The translations under genes were made by a program, and so were the position numbers. A model generated the notes under the pieces. It was not told where the DNA came from and ran no database searches. It worked only from the letters and a program-made list of their open reading frames with translations. From Pseudomonas abieticivorans (GTDB lineage Bacteria > Pseudomonadota > Gammaproteobacteria > Pseudomonadales > Pseudomonadaceae), in the NCBI RefSeq assembly GCF_023509015.1, contig NZ_CP094975.1:4643501-4707500 (forward strand): 64,000 bases of DNA, read 5' to 3'. Below, one piece after another: positions 6,346-13,922 of this stretch (position 1 is its first letter; every line of letters begins with the position of its first letter).

Positions 6346-8834
6346 GAGCGGCAAGCGCAATTATCGCCCCCGTGGCTTTGCTGGCATTGGGGGTGACCTG
6401 CGGGGTCGCAGCCTTCGTGCTCGACAGCTATTCGCTGCTGGTATTTACCCTGTGCGCCCTGGCCACCGTGGTGGGCGTGGGGCTCAATATCCTGATTGGC
6501 TTGAGCGGGCAGATCTCGTTCGGGCACATCGCCTTTTACGCATTGGGTGCTTATCTGTCGGCGTTGCTGACCCTGGCCGGTTGGCCGCTGGGCGTGGCCA
6601 TGCTGGTGGCGGCGCTGGGCAACGGGTTGGTTGGCGGGTTGCTGGCGATCCCGGCGTTGCGCGTGAAGGGGCCGTACCTGGCGATGATCACTATCGCCTT
6701 TGCCTTCGTGGTGCACCACAGCTTGATCGAGTGGCGCGAGGTGACCGGCGGCTCGAACGGGCTGATGGGTATACCGATGCCGATGTTCGGCAACCTGGAC
6801 CCCTCTATTGCGCTGGCGCTGATGGCCACTGCGTTGATGGTCGCGGCCCTGGCGTTTTACCTGCGCTTGCGCGGCAGCGGTTGGGGGTTGGCGATGCAGG
6901 CAGTCAAATCCACCGAGATCGCCGCGCGCTCGCTGGGCTTCAACCCCATGCACACCAAGACCCTGGCATTTGCCTTGTCGGCGGCGCTGACCGGGCTTGC
7001 CGGCGCGTTGGTGGCGCCGCTGATGATGTTCATCAACCCCGAGTCTTTCCCGTTCAGCCAGTCGATCCTGTTTGTATTGGCGGTGATTGTGGGGGGCAGC
7101 GGGATGCTGTTCGGCCCGTTGCTGGGCGCGCTGTTGATTGTGCTGTTACCGGAAATGCTCTCCAACTTTGCCGAGTACCGCTTGCTGATTTTCTCGGCGC
7201 TGCTGTTGGTGGTGCTGTGGGTGGCGCCCAAAGGCGTACTGGGTGCGCTGGCGCGACGCTGGATCAAGCCGCCGACGGTGTGCCCGCCAGCGGCCGCGGA
7301 TGCGCTGCGCCTGGCGGGCTTCTTTACCCAGTGCGGGCAAGGTGCGGGCCTCAAGGTGCAGGATATCGGCATCCGCTTTGGCGGCGTGCAAGCCGCCCAA
7401 GGGGTGAGTTTCGATGCGCCAGCGGGCAGCATCACCAGCATCATCGGCCCCAATGGCGCCGGTAAGAGCACGGTGCTCAACTTGATCAGCGGCTACTACA
7501 CGCCAGACCAGGGCCGCATCGATTTGGGTCGCCCCTTGGCTGGCCTGGCGCCTTGGCAGATCGCCCGCGCGGGCATTGGCCGCACTTACCAGACCACCCA
7601 GCTGTTTGGCGAACTGTCGGTGCTGGACAATGTGTTAGTGGCCATGCAGGGCGGCCACCTGGGCTCGCCGTTCAAGGTGGCCGGCAGTGACCGGCGTGAA
7701 CTGGCCCTGGACCTGCTGGCCCTGGTGGGCTACCGCGGGTCGGTCAACCTGCTGGCCGACGAGTTGCCCCACGTGGACCGCCGCCTGGTGGAAATTGCCC
7801 GGGCGCTGGCGTGTCGCCCTGCCGTTTTGCTGCTCGACGAACCCGCTGCCGGATTGGGTCGTGCCGACACCGATCGCCTGGCCGGGTTGTTCCGGCAACT
7901 GGCCGGCTATGGCCTGGCGGTCATTTTGGTGGAGCACGACATGCCGTTGGTGATGGCCGTGTCCGAGCGCTTGCTGGTGCTGGACGCCGGCAAGCCCATT
8001 GCCTGGGGCGAGCCGGCCACGGTGCGGGCCGATGACAAAGTTATCGCCGCCTACCTGGGCGGCGTCGACTATCAAGCCACGCCACGCCAGCAGGCTTGGG
8101 ATGGCAGCCGTGACGCGCGGTTGTTCATTAAGCAGCTGACCATCGATTACGGCGCGGCACCCGTGGTGGAGGGCGTGGACCTGGTGGTCAACCCAGGCGA
8201 ACTGGTGGCCATCCTCGGTGCCAACGGCGCGGGCAAGTCGAGCATCCTGCAGTGCCTGGCCGGGCTGCATCGGGCTCGCAGTGGCAGCATCCTGCTGGAC
8301 GACCGCGAAATCGCCCAGTGCGATGCCAGCCAGATCGCCGCCTTGGGCCTGGCGCTGGTACCGGAAGGGCGCCAGGTGTTCGGCCAGTTGAGCGTGCGTG
8401 ACAACCTGCGGTTGGGCGGTTATTCGCGGCGTGAAGCGTTTGATGAAGACGCCGAGATCGAAGCGATTTTACGGCGCTTCCCGCGCCTGCGTGAGCGTAT
8501 CGACAACCCCGCTGGGTTGTTGTCGGGCGGCGAGCAGCAGATGGTCGCGGTGGGCCGTGGGCTGATGGCCAAGCCGCAGATCCTGTTGTTGGATGAACCC
8601 ACCCTGGGCTTGTCGCCAGCCATGATTGGCGAGCTTTATGACGCCCTGGCCGGCCTGCGCGATGAAGGTGTGACATTGCTGCTGGTGGACCAGATGGCCA
8701 ACCTGGCGTTGCAGGTGGCTGACCGTGCCTACGTCTTGGAAAACGGCCGCATCGTCAAGGCCGGCACCGCCGCCGAACTGCGCGACGACCCGGCACTGGA
8801 AGCCGCCTACCTGGGTGAAGGGGCCGTGGCATGA
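6342..8834 (+). CDS. Triple fusion: LivM permease + LivG ATPase + LivF ATPase
   Basis: One 830-residue reading frame contains three units that are usually separate proteins. Residues 1 to about 310 form a LivM-type membrane domain (ISFGHIAFYALGAYLS near 57-72). NBD1 follows with Walker A GPNGAGKST near 369 and Walker B VLLLDEPAAG near 497. NBD2 has Walker A GANGAGKSS near 626, an intact LSGGEQQ signature near 727 and Walker B ILLLDEPTLG. In NBD1 the signature position reads LPHVDRR near 475 instead of a glycine-containing LSYGQ-like motif, so one of the two composite ATP sites is probably degenerate. With the separate LivH-like subunit it would form a complete importer. It overlaps both neighbours by 4 bp. 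Permease-ATPase fusions are known in this superfamily; having all three in one chain is less usual. Confidence 0.88.
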   Translation: MRAASAIIAPVALLALGVTCGVAAFVLDSYSLLVFTLCALATVVGVGLNILIGLSGQISFGHIAFYALGAYLSALLTLAGWPLGVAMLVAALGNGLVGGLLAIPALRVKGPYLAMITIAFAFVVHHSLIEWREVTGGSNGLMGIPMPMFGNLDPSIALALMATALMVAALAFYLRLRGSGWGLAMQAVKSTEIAARSLGFNPMHTKTLAFALSAALTGLAGALVAPLMMFINPESFPFSQSILFVLAVIVGGSGMLFGPLLGALLIVLLPEMLSNFAEYRLLIFSALLLVVLWVAPKGVLGALARRWIKPPTVCPPAAADALRLAGFFTQCGQGAGLKVQDIGIRFGGVQAAQGVSFDAPAGSITSIIGPNGAGKSTVLNLISGYYTPDQGRIDLGRPLAGLAPWQIARAGIGRTYQTTQLFGELSVLDNVLVAMQGGHLGSPFKVAGSDRRELALDLLALVGYRGSVNLLADELPHVDRRLVEIARALACRPAVLLLDEPAAGLGRADTDRLAGLFRQLAGYGLAVILVEHDMPLVMAVSERLLVLDAGKPIAWGEPATVRADDKVIAAYLGGVDYQATPRQQAWDGSRDARLFIKQLTIDYGAAPVVEGVDLVVNPGELVAILGANGAGKSSILQCLAGLHRARSGSILLDDREIAQCDASQIAALGLALVPEGRQVFGQLSVRDNLRLGGYSRREAFDEDAEIEAILRRFPRLRERIDNPAGLLSGGEQQMVAVGRGLMAKPQILLLDEPTLGLSPAMIGELYDALAGLRDEGVTLLLVDQMANLALQVADRAYVLENGRIVKAGTAAELRDDPALEAAYLGEGAVA

Positions 8835-10033
8835 AGGCACTGAAACTGATCAATGCCGTGCAGGGCGAGTTGCTGATCGAGGACGGCGTGTTCGTCGCCT
8901 CGTTCAGTGAAGGCGTGGCCTTCGACACCCTGGACCTGGCCGGTGGCCTGGTGCTGCCGGGGCTGGTGGAAACCCATATCCACCTGGACAAGGCCTGCAT
9001 CCTGCACCGCTGCCACTTGCAGGCCGGCACCCTGGCCGAAGCCATCGCCCAGACCCGCCAGGCCAAGGCTGATTTCACCGAAGCCGACGTCTACCAACGC
9101 GGCGCCCAAGTGCTGGACATGGCCATCGTGCAGGGCACCACGCACATGCGCACCCATGTGGAGCTGGACCCGCAGATCGGCTTGGTCGGCTTTAACGCCA
9201 TCCGCCGCTTGCAGGCCGATTACGCCTGGGCTGTCACCCTGGAAATCTGCGTGTTCCCGCAAGAAGGCCTGCTCGACAACCCTGGCACCGAGGCCCTGCT
9301 GTGCTTGGCCCTGGAGCAGGGCGCCACGGTGCTGGGCGGCTGCCCGTACATGGACCGCGACCCGGCCGCGCAGATCCGCCGGCTGTTTGAGCTGGCCGCG
9401 CTCTACGACTGCGACCTGGACTTGCACCTGGATTTTGACTTGAACCCCCACGGCATGACCGTGCAGCAAGTGATCCGCTGCACCGAGCACTACGGCTGGG
9501 GTGGCCGCGTGACCATCGGCCATGCCACCAAGCTGTCGGCCTTGCCGCTCGATGAGCTGTTGGACGTTGGCCTGTCCTTGGCCAAAGCCGGCGTGCAGGT
9601 GACCTGCCTGCCGGCCACCGATCTGTTTCTCACCGGGCGCGAGACTTTCGAACTGAAGCCGCGCGGGCTGGCACCGCTCAATCACCTGCACGCGTGCGGG
9701 GTGACCTGCTCGGTGTCGAGCAACAACATCGGCAACCCGTTCACGCCCTATGGCGATGCCTCGTTGGTGCGCCAGGCCAACTTGTTCGCCAACGTCAGCC
9801 AATTGGGCACCGAGGCTGAGTTGCTACGCTGCATGGGCTGGGTGTCCCACCAGGCCGCGAAGGTGTTGCGGCTCAAGGGGTACGGCCTGGAGGTGGGCTG
9901 CCACGCCGATTTCATGGTGTTCGATGCGCCCGATGCGGCGGCGGTAGTGGCGGGCATTCGCGCGCCGCGCCTGGGGTTCAAGGCCGGGCGGCAGACGTTC
10001 GAGCGCCCGGCAGCGCGCTTGTTGCGCGCTTAG
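8831..10033 (+). CDS. Cytosine-deaminase-like amidohydrolase with altered catalytic residues
   Basis: A 400-residue TIM-barrel amidohydrolase. Metal-type histidines are seen at H49 and H51 (THIHLDKA), H199 (DLHLDF) and H231 (GHATK). Compared by eye with E. coli CodA as I remember it, the proton-shuttling Glu (HxDE) is Phe202 and the late metal-binding Asp (GHDD) is Asn298 (SSNNIGNPF). Loss of both acids makes classical cytosine deamination unlikely. The FPQEG segment and overall length fit the CodA/AtzC branch. The gene overlaps the transporter by 4 bp and probably acts on the imported compound. Its stop overlaps the expected end of the opposing GntR gene. Whether it uses another mechanism or is catalytically dead cannot be decided from sequence. 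Confidence 0.8.
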   Translation: MKALKLINAVQGELLIEDGVFVASFSEGVAFDTLDLAGGLVLPGLVETHIHLDKACILHRCHLQAGTLAEAIAQTRQAKADFTEADVYQRGAQVLDMAIVQGTTHMRTHVELDPQIGLVGFNAIRRLQADYAWAVTLEICVFPQEGLLDNPGTEALLCLALEQGATVLGGCPYMDRDPAAQIRRLFELAALYDCDLDLHLDFDLNPHGMTVQQVIRCTEHYGWGGRVTIGHATKLSALPLDELLDVGLSLAKAGVQVTCLPATDLFLTGRETFELKPRGLAPLNHLHACGVTCSVSSNNIGNPFTPYGDASLVRQANLFANVSQLGTEAELLRCMGWVSHQAAKVLRLKGYGLEVGCHADFMVFDAPDAAAVVAGIRAPRLGFKAGRQTFERPAARLLRA

Positions 10034-10726
10034 AGTCCAGCCAGGGCCTCCTTGAGGTTTTACCTCGGGGGCGTCCTGTTCGTCCAGGGCCAGTTGGTTT
10101 TCAAGCTCATCAAGGTGCTCCAGCATCACCGCCACGGCCTTGGCCTGGTCGCCGGCCTCAAGCGCGGTGATGATCTGCTGGTGTTCGTCGGAAGCGCACG
10201 AGGGCACGTCGTTGCGTTGGTACAGGGCCACGATCAAGGAACTGCGCACCATCAGGTTGTCGAGGATTTCACTGAGCACGCGGTTACCGCACAGCTCTCC
10301 CAACATCAGGTGAAACTCGCTGAGCTGGCGCACGATCTCGCGTCGGTCGGTGGCGTTGGTGGCGTGGCGCTCGCAGGTCAGGTGTTGGCCCACGCGCTCG
10401 CGGTGCTTGTGCATCATGGCCGGGGTGATGCATTCCACGATCGCCCGCTCGATGGCGCGGCGCGCGGCGAACACTTCGCGCGCCTCAAGGGCAGAGGGCT
10501 GCGACACCATGGCGCCACGGTTGGGTTCGATGGTGACGATGCGCTGCATGGCCAACCGCTGCAGTGCCACCTGCACGTGATTGCGGTTGGCGTGCAGGGT
10601 CTCGACGATCTGCGCTTCGATGAGCCGGGTGCCAGGCCGCAGGCGATGTTGGGCGATAGCCTTGGACAGCACATCGACGATGCGCTGGACTTCGAGTTGC
10701 TTGGCGGTGACGGTAGTGGAGCCCAT
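10030..10726 (-). pseudogene. GntR-family (FCD domain) regulator, frame broken by one apparent extra base near its 3' end
   Basis: The first about 220 residues form a normal FadR/VanR-subfamily regulator: winged helix (RPGTRLIEAQIVETLHANRNHVQ...RLAMQRIVTIEPNRGAMVSQPS), then an all-helical FCD domain with histidines in EFHLMLGELCGN and DEHQQIITAL that normally bind a metal. After APEV the frame runs on into the antisense of the amidohydrolase gene. Removing one base from the T4 run at 10058-10061 restores the family-like end NLKEALAGL and a stop at 10030-10032, giving 231 residues. GAGGAAAAG before the ATG is a good ribosome-binding site. It is the likely reader of the paired GCTAGC sites flanking this cluster. 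The frameshift is probably a sequence error, but real inactivation is not excluded. Confidence 0.75.
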
Positions 10727-10806
10727 CTTTTCCTCTATGGCGGCGGCAGGGCGGAGCGAACGGGGGGCATTATCCGCCCCGGCCGCGTAATGGGCAAAGG
10801 TTGCGA

Positions 10807-12360
10807 TTAATCCACTTGTGCCAGGGCGCAACCTTCGCCACGCGGGTCGTGCAGCGCGTGGCGCAGGCCGTCGGGCTGGATGCTGATCGCGCCCGCCTGT
10901 CCGGTAAACGGGTTCAGTGGTGCGATGGTTTCGACGTCATGGCCTTTGTGGGCCAAGCCATCGATCACGGCCTGGCCGATGTCGGCTTCAAGTTTCAGGT
11001 TGTCGCTGCCATCGAAGAAACTGCGGCCCAGCAGGAAGCGTGGCTGACGCAGGGCCTGGTCGATGGGCTGGTCAAAGTCGATCAACTGGGTGGCGAGCAC
11101 CATTTGCGTTTGCGGCTGGCCGTCACCGCCTTGAGTGCCGAAAAACCACTGGCGGCCGTTGTCGGCCAGGTAGCACGAAGGGTTGAGCGTGTGCGCCGGC
11201 CGCTTGCCCGGCGCCCAGGCGTTGGGGTGGCTGGGGCTTGCATTGAAGCCTGCGGCGCGGTTTTGCCAGAGCACCCCGGTGTCGCCCATCACGCAGCCGG
11301 AGCCGAAGTCGTGGAATAGGCTCTGGATCAGGCAGGCGGTGCGGCCCTGCGCGTCGGTGGCGGCCATCCAGGCGGTGTCGGCAGGGCGGCCTGGCTCGTT
11401 CCAGGGCGCCGCGTGGTCGGGGTCGATGGCGATGGGGGTATTGAGCCGGGCGGCGTAGTTCCAGTCGCTGAAACGCGGGTCGTGCAGCTCGGCGTTGCGG
11501 CTCAGCAGGCCTTGTTTGATGGCTTCCACCAGGTGGTGGTAATAGGCGGCGCTGCCGTTGCCCAGGGCGTTGAGGTCAATAGTGTTCAGGGCGTTCATCG
11601 CTTGCAGGGTGTACAGCCCCTGGCAGGGCGGGGCGACGTTGAACAGGTGGCCCTGACGGTAGCGGATCGACAGCGGCGCTACCATGGGCGCGCGGGTGTC
11701 CTTCAGGTCTTGCAGGGTAAGGCCGCAGTCCAGTGCCTGGAAATGCTCGGCAAAGGCATGGGCCAGTTCGCCGCTGTAGAAGTCCTCAAGGCCGTGGCGG
11801 CCCAGGTGCTGCAGCGTGTTGGCCAGGGCGGGTTGCTTGAGCGTGTCGCCGTGTTCGAGCCAGCGACCATCGGTTTTGCACAGCGCGTGCAGGTCGGGCA
11901 GGGTATCGATCAGGGCGTGGCGGTGGCCTTGCCAGAACAGTTGCGAGGCCGAGATGGCCACTCCGGTCCTGGCCAGGTACTCGGCGTCTTCAAGCAGGTG
12001 GTTGAGCGCCAGGGGCGAGCCCCATTCGTGTTCGCTGATGCGCCGCGCCGTGGCCCAACTGGCCATGGCGCCGGCGGTGGTGGCGACGCTCGATGGCCCG
12101 CGCAAGCCGATCCGTTGGCTGCCGGGTAGGCGTTGCCCGGCCTGGCCGATCCCCACGATGGTGCGCACCTGGCTGTCATGGAGCAACCACAGGGCATCGC
12201 CGCCAATGCCGGTCATGTGCGGGTACACCGCCGTGAGGGCGGCGCTGGCGGCGATCATGGCATCGATGGCCGTGCCGCCGGCGTCCAATATCCGCAGGCC
12301 TGCGGCGCTGGCGTCGGGGTGTGGGGTGCAGAGCAGGCCGCGGTGGGTGGTGGCGATCAT
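10807..12360 (-). CDS. Gamma-glutamyltransferase-family Ntn hydrolase, cytoplasmic type
   Basis: A 517-residue self-processing Ntn-hydrolase candidate. The N-terminal part has the family pattern SAAGLRILDAGGTAIDAMIAA and YPHMTGIGGDALWLL. The nucleophile that would start the small subunit after autocleavage is Thr329 (DTAWMAATDAQG), followed by SLFHDFGSGCVMGDTGVLWQNRAA and GTQGGDGQPQTQM. There is no signal peptide, unlike periplasmic Ggt; this branch includes oxamate amidohydrolase (HpxW) and YwrD-like proteins. The substrate is unknown; a gamma-glutamyl, oxamate-like or other amide product of the transported compound is plausible. Its ribosome-binding site overlaps the proximal GCTAGC site, implying repression by the neighbouring GntR protein. 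Confidence 0.82.
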   Translation of the reverse strand: MIATTHRGLLCTPHPDASAAGLRILDAGGTAIDAMIAASAALTAVYPHMTGIGGDALWLLHDSQVRTIVGIGQAGQRLPGSQRIGLRGPSSVATTAGAMASWATARRISEHEWGSPLALNHLLEDAEYLARTGVAISASQLFWQGHRHALIDTLPDLHALCKTDGRWLEHGDTLKQPALANTLQHLGRHGLEDFYSGELAHAFAEHFQALDCGLTLQDLKDTRAPMVAPLSIRYRQGHLFNVAPPCQGLYTLQAMNALNTIDLNALGNGSAAYYHHLVEAIKQGLLSRNAELHDPRFSDWNYAARLNTPIAIDPDHAAPWNEPGRPADTAWMAATDAQGRTACLIQSLFHDFGSGCVMGDTGVLWQNRAAGFNASPSHPNAWAPGKRPAHTLNPSCYLADNGRQWFFGTQGGDGQPQTQMVLATQLIDFDQPIDQALRQPRFLLGRSFFDGSDNLKLEADIGQAVIDGLAHKGHDVETIAPLNPFTGQAGAISIQPDGLRHALHDPRGEGCALAQVD

Positions 12361-12368
12361 GGGTAACC

Positions 12369-12400
12369 TTGCTAGCTGTTTTGGTTAAATTGCTAGCAAA
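12369..12400. promoter_or_regulatory. Paired GCTAGC operator upstream of the GGT-family gene
   Basis: GCTAGC cores at 12371-12376 and 12392-12397 are exactly 21 bp apart, the same spacing as the pair in front of the transporter operon. Left and right flanks (TTGCTAGC, TTGCTAGCAAA) also match. The proximal copy abuts the AAGG ribosome-binding site 11 bp before the start codon. Confidence 0.62.
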
Positions 12401-12427
12401 AAGCGGTCCAGTGTGGGCTGCACGTTC

Positions 12428-12907
12428 TTAGGTGATCTGCGAATAGGTAATTCGATTGATGTACCAGGTCGCCTCGCCACTGGGCGTTTGCACCACCACC
12501 TCGTCACCTTCCTCTTTCTTCAACAAGGCACGGGCCATGGGCGAGTCGATGGAGATGTAGTCATTGCGACCGTAGATCTCGTCATAGCCCACGATGCGAA
12601 AGGTCTTGCTCTGGGCGTCGTCGTTTTCAATTTCCACCCAGGCCCCGAAAAACACCCGGCCTTCCTGCTGCGGCGAATAGTCCACTACCTTCACGTCTTC
12701 CAGGCGCTTGCGCAGGTAACGCACGCGCCGATCAATCTCGCGCAGCAGCTTCTTGTTGTACTGGTAGTCGGCGTTCTCGCTGCGGTCACCCAGGGAGGCG
12801 GCCCAGGCCACCTTTTGGGTAATTTCCGGGCGGTACACCCGCCACAGGTGGTCGAGCTCCGACTTCAGGTCTTCGTGGCCTTTGCGGGTGATGATGTTTG
12901 TAGCCAA
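12428..12907 (-). CDS. greB: Transcript cleavage factor GreB
   Basis: A 159-residue Gre factor. The N-terminal coiled-coil finger carries the acidic tip in the segment LGDRSENADYQYNKKLLREIDRRVRYLRKRL, and the C-terminal FKBP-like domain begins at VVDYSPQQEGRVFFGAWVEIE and ends GEATWYINRITY. It enters the RNA polymerase secondary channel and stimulates cleavage of backtracked transcripts. The GreB rather than GreA assignment rests on the N-terminal MATNIITRKG and the YSPQQEGRVFFGAWVEIEND pattern. It appears to be transcribed alone. Confidence 0.93.
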   Translation of the reverse strand: MATNIITRKGHEDLKSELDHLWRVYRPEITQKVAWAASLGDRSENADYQYNKKLLREIDRRVRYLRKRLEDVKVVDYSPQQEGRVFFGAWVEIENDDAQSKTFRIVGYDEIYGRNDYISIDSPMARALLKKEEGDEVVVQTPSGEATWYINRITYSQIT

Positions 12908-13066
12908 GCAGCCTCCAAGGCGTTCAGATGCCTGGATGAAAGTAATGGCGAGACTTTACTGGTTTTTGAGCGGGCGTGCTCGACGCCTGCGGCAACTACT
13001 ACGTGACCTGTGATCAGGGTCAGGCCAAAAACGTCTCGGCGGGTACTGCAAACCTAGTCTTCGATC

Positions 13067-13873
13067 CTAAAGGTATTCAACCTGCCCCTTGGCCGCCACC
13101 AACGCCGCCCGTGCCCAGGCCTCCACGCCCATCTGCGCCACCCGCACGTCATGGGGGATCTCCACGCTCACGGGCAAATCCTGTGGCAGCGCTTGCCACA
13201 AACGCTTGAGGTCGATCGCGCCTTCCCCAGGCAACAGCCGCTCGCTGCGCGCCGCCTTGATCAAGCCTTCATTAGTGGTGGGCCGTTGCGCTGGGCCGTC
13301 GCAGATCTGGGCGTAGTGCAGCCAGTGGGCAGGGATATCGGCCAGTTGCTCAATGCGGCTGTTGGAGCGGTCAAAGTGCAGGGCGTCGACCAGGATGCCG
13401 CCGTTAGGCCGATCGGCGGCATTAACGATGTGCAGGGCCGTATCCAGGTCGCGCACGGCGGTCCAAGGCATGAATTCCAGGTCTGCGCTCAGGCCATAGG
13501 GCTGCATGGCATCGCACAGGGCGGCGTAATGGTCGACCATGCGGGCGTGGTCCGGGTCGTCTCCGGCCACCAGCACCGCTTGGGCGCCTAGCCTTGCACC
13601 GACTTCGAAGAACGGCAGGTAGCGCTCCACGTCAAAGCCTTCGCCGATGCGGATCAGCTCCAGGTCGAAAATTTTCACGCCGGTGTCGTCCATGCGCGCC
13701 AGTGTTTCGCGCAACAGGGCCGGGTCGTCCATCAGGTTGTAGGCCACGGCGCCGGGGGCGACGGGCAGCAGGCGCACGCCGGCCTGGTCGTAGCCGGTGC
13801 GGGCGGCCAGGTCGACCATCTGCGCGGGGTTGCAGGCCAGGGCCGTGAGTTGGGCGAGGGCGTAGGTAGGCAT
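13067..13873 (-). CDS. Sugar phosphate isomerase/epimerase-type TIM-barrel protein
   Basis: A 268-residue member of the xylose-isomerase-like / AP-endonuclease-2 TIM-barrel superfamily. Usual metal-site regions are seen: LELIRIGEG, VLVAGDDPDHARMVDHYAALC, ADLEFMPWTAV, GILVDALHFDRS, HYAQICDGP and PGEGAIDLKRLW, ending in VSVEIPHD. Family members isomerise sugars or inositol derivatives or dehydrate 3-dehydroshikimate. It lies after a strong terminator that follows the MFS gene, yet shares strand and neighbourhood with a Gfo/Idh dehydrogenase, so a joint role in breaking down a polyol, inositol or shikimate-type compound is a reasonable inference. Substrate unknown. Confidence 0.75.
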   Translation of the reverse strand: MPTYALAQLTALACNPAQMVDLAARTGYDQAGVRLLPVAPGAVAYNLMDDPALLRETLARMDDTGVKIFDLELIRIGEGFDVERYLPFFEVGARLGAQAVLVAGDDPDHARMVDHYAALCDAMQPYGLSADLEFMPWTAVRDLDTALHIVNAADRPNGGILVDALHFDRSNSRIEQLADIPAHWLHYAQICDGPAQRPTTNEGLIKAARSERLLPGEGAIDLKRLWQALPQDLPVSVEIPHDVRVAQMGVEAWARAALVAAKGQVEYL

Positions 13874-13887
13874 AGGGGGGGGCTCCG

Positions 13888-13915
13888 AAAAAAAAGCGGG
13901 GCGGGCAGGCCCCGC
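13888..13915 (-). terminator. Intrinsic terminator after the AAHS transporter gene
   Basis: Read on the minus strand, GCGGGGC and GCCCCGC form a seven-pair stem with a six-base loop followed directly by eight T residues. It begins eight bases after the transporter stop codon. Confidence 0.85.
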
Positions 13916-13922
13916 GCAAGGG

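Noticed and set aside
6452-7465. Long alternative frame inside the transporter fusion
   Set aside because: It is a high-GC shadow rich in Arg and Gly with no domain, and the true frame has clear ABC motifs.
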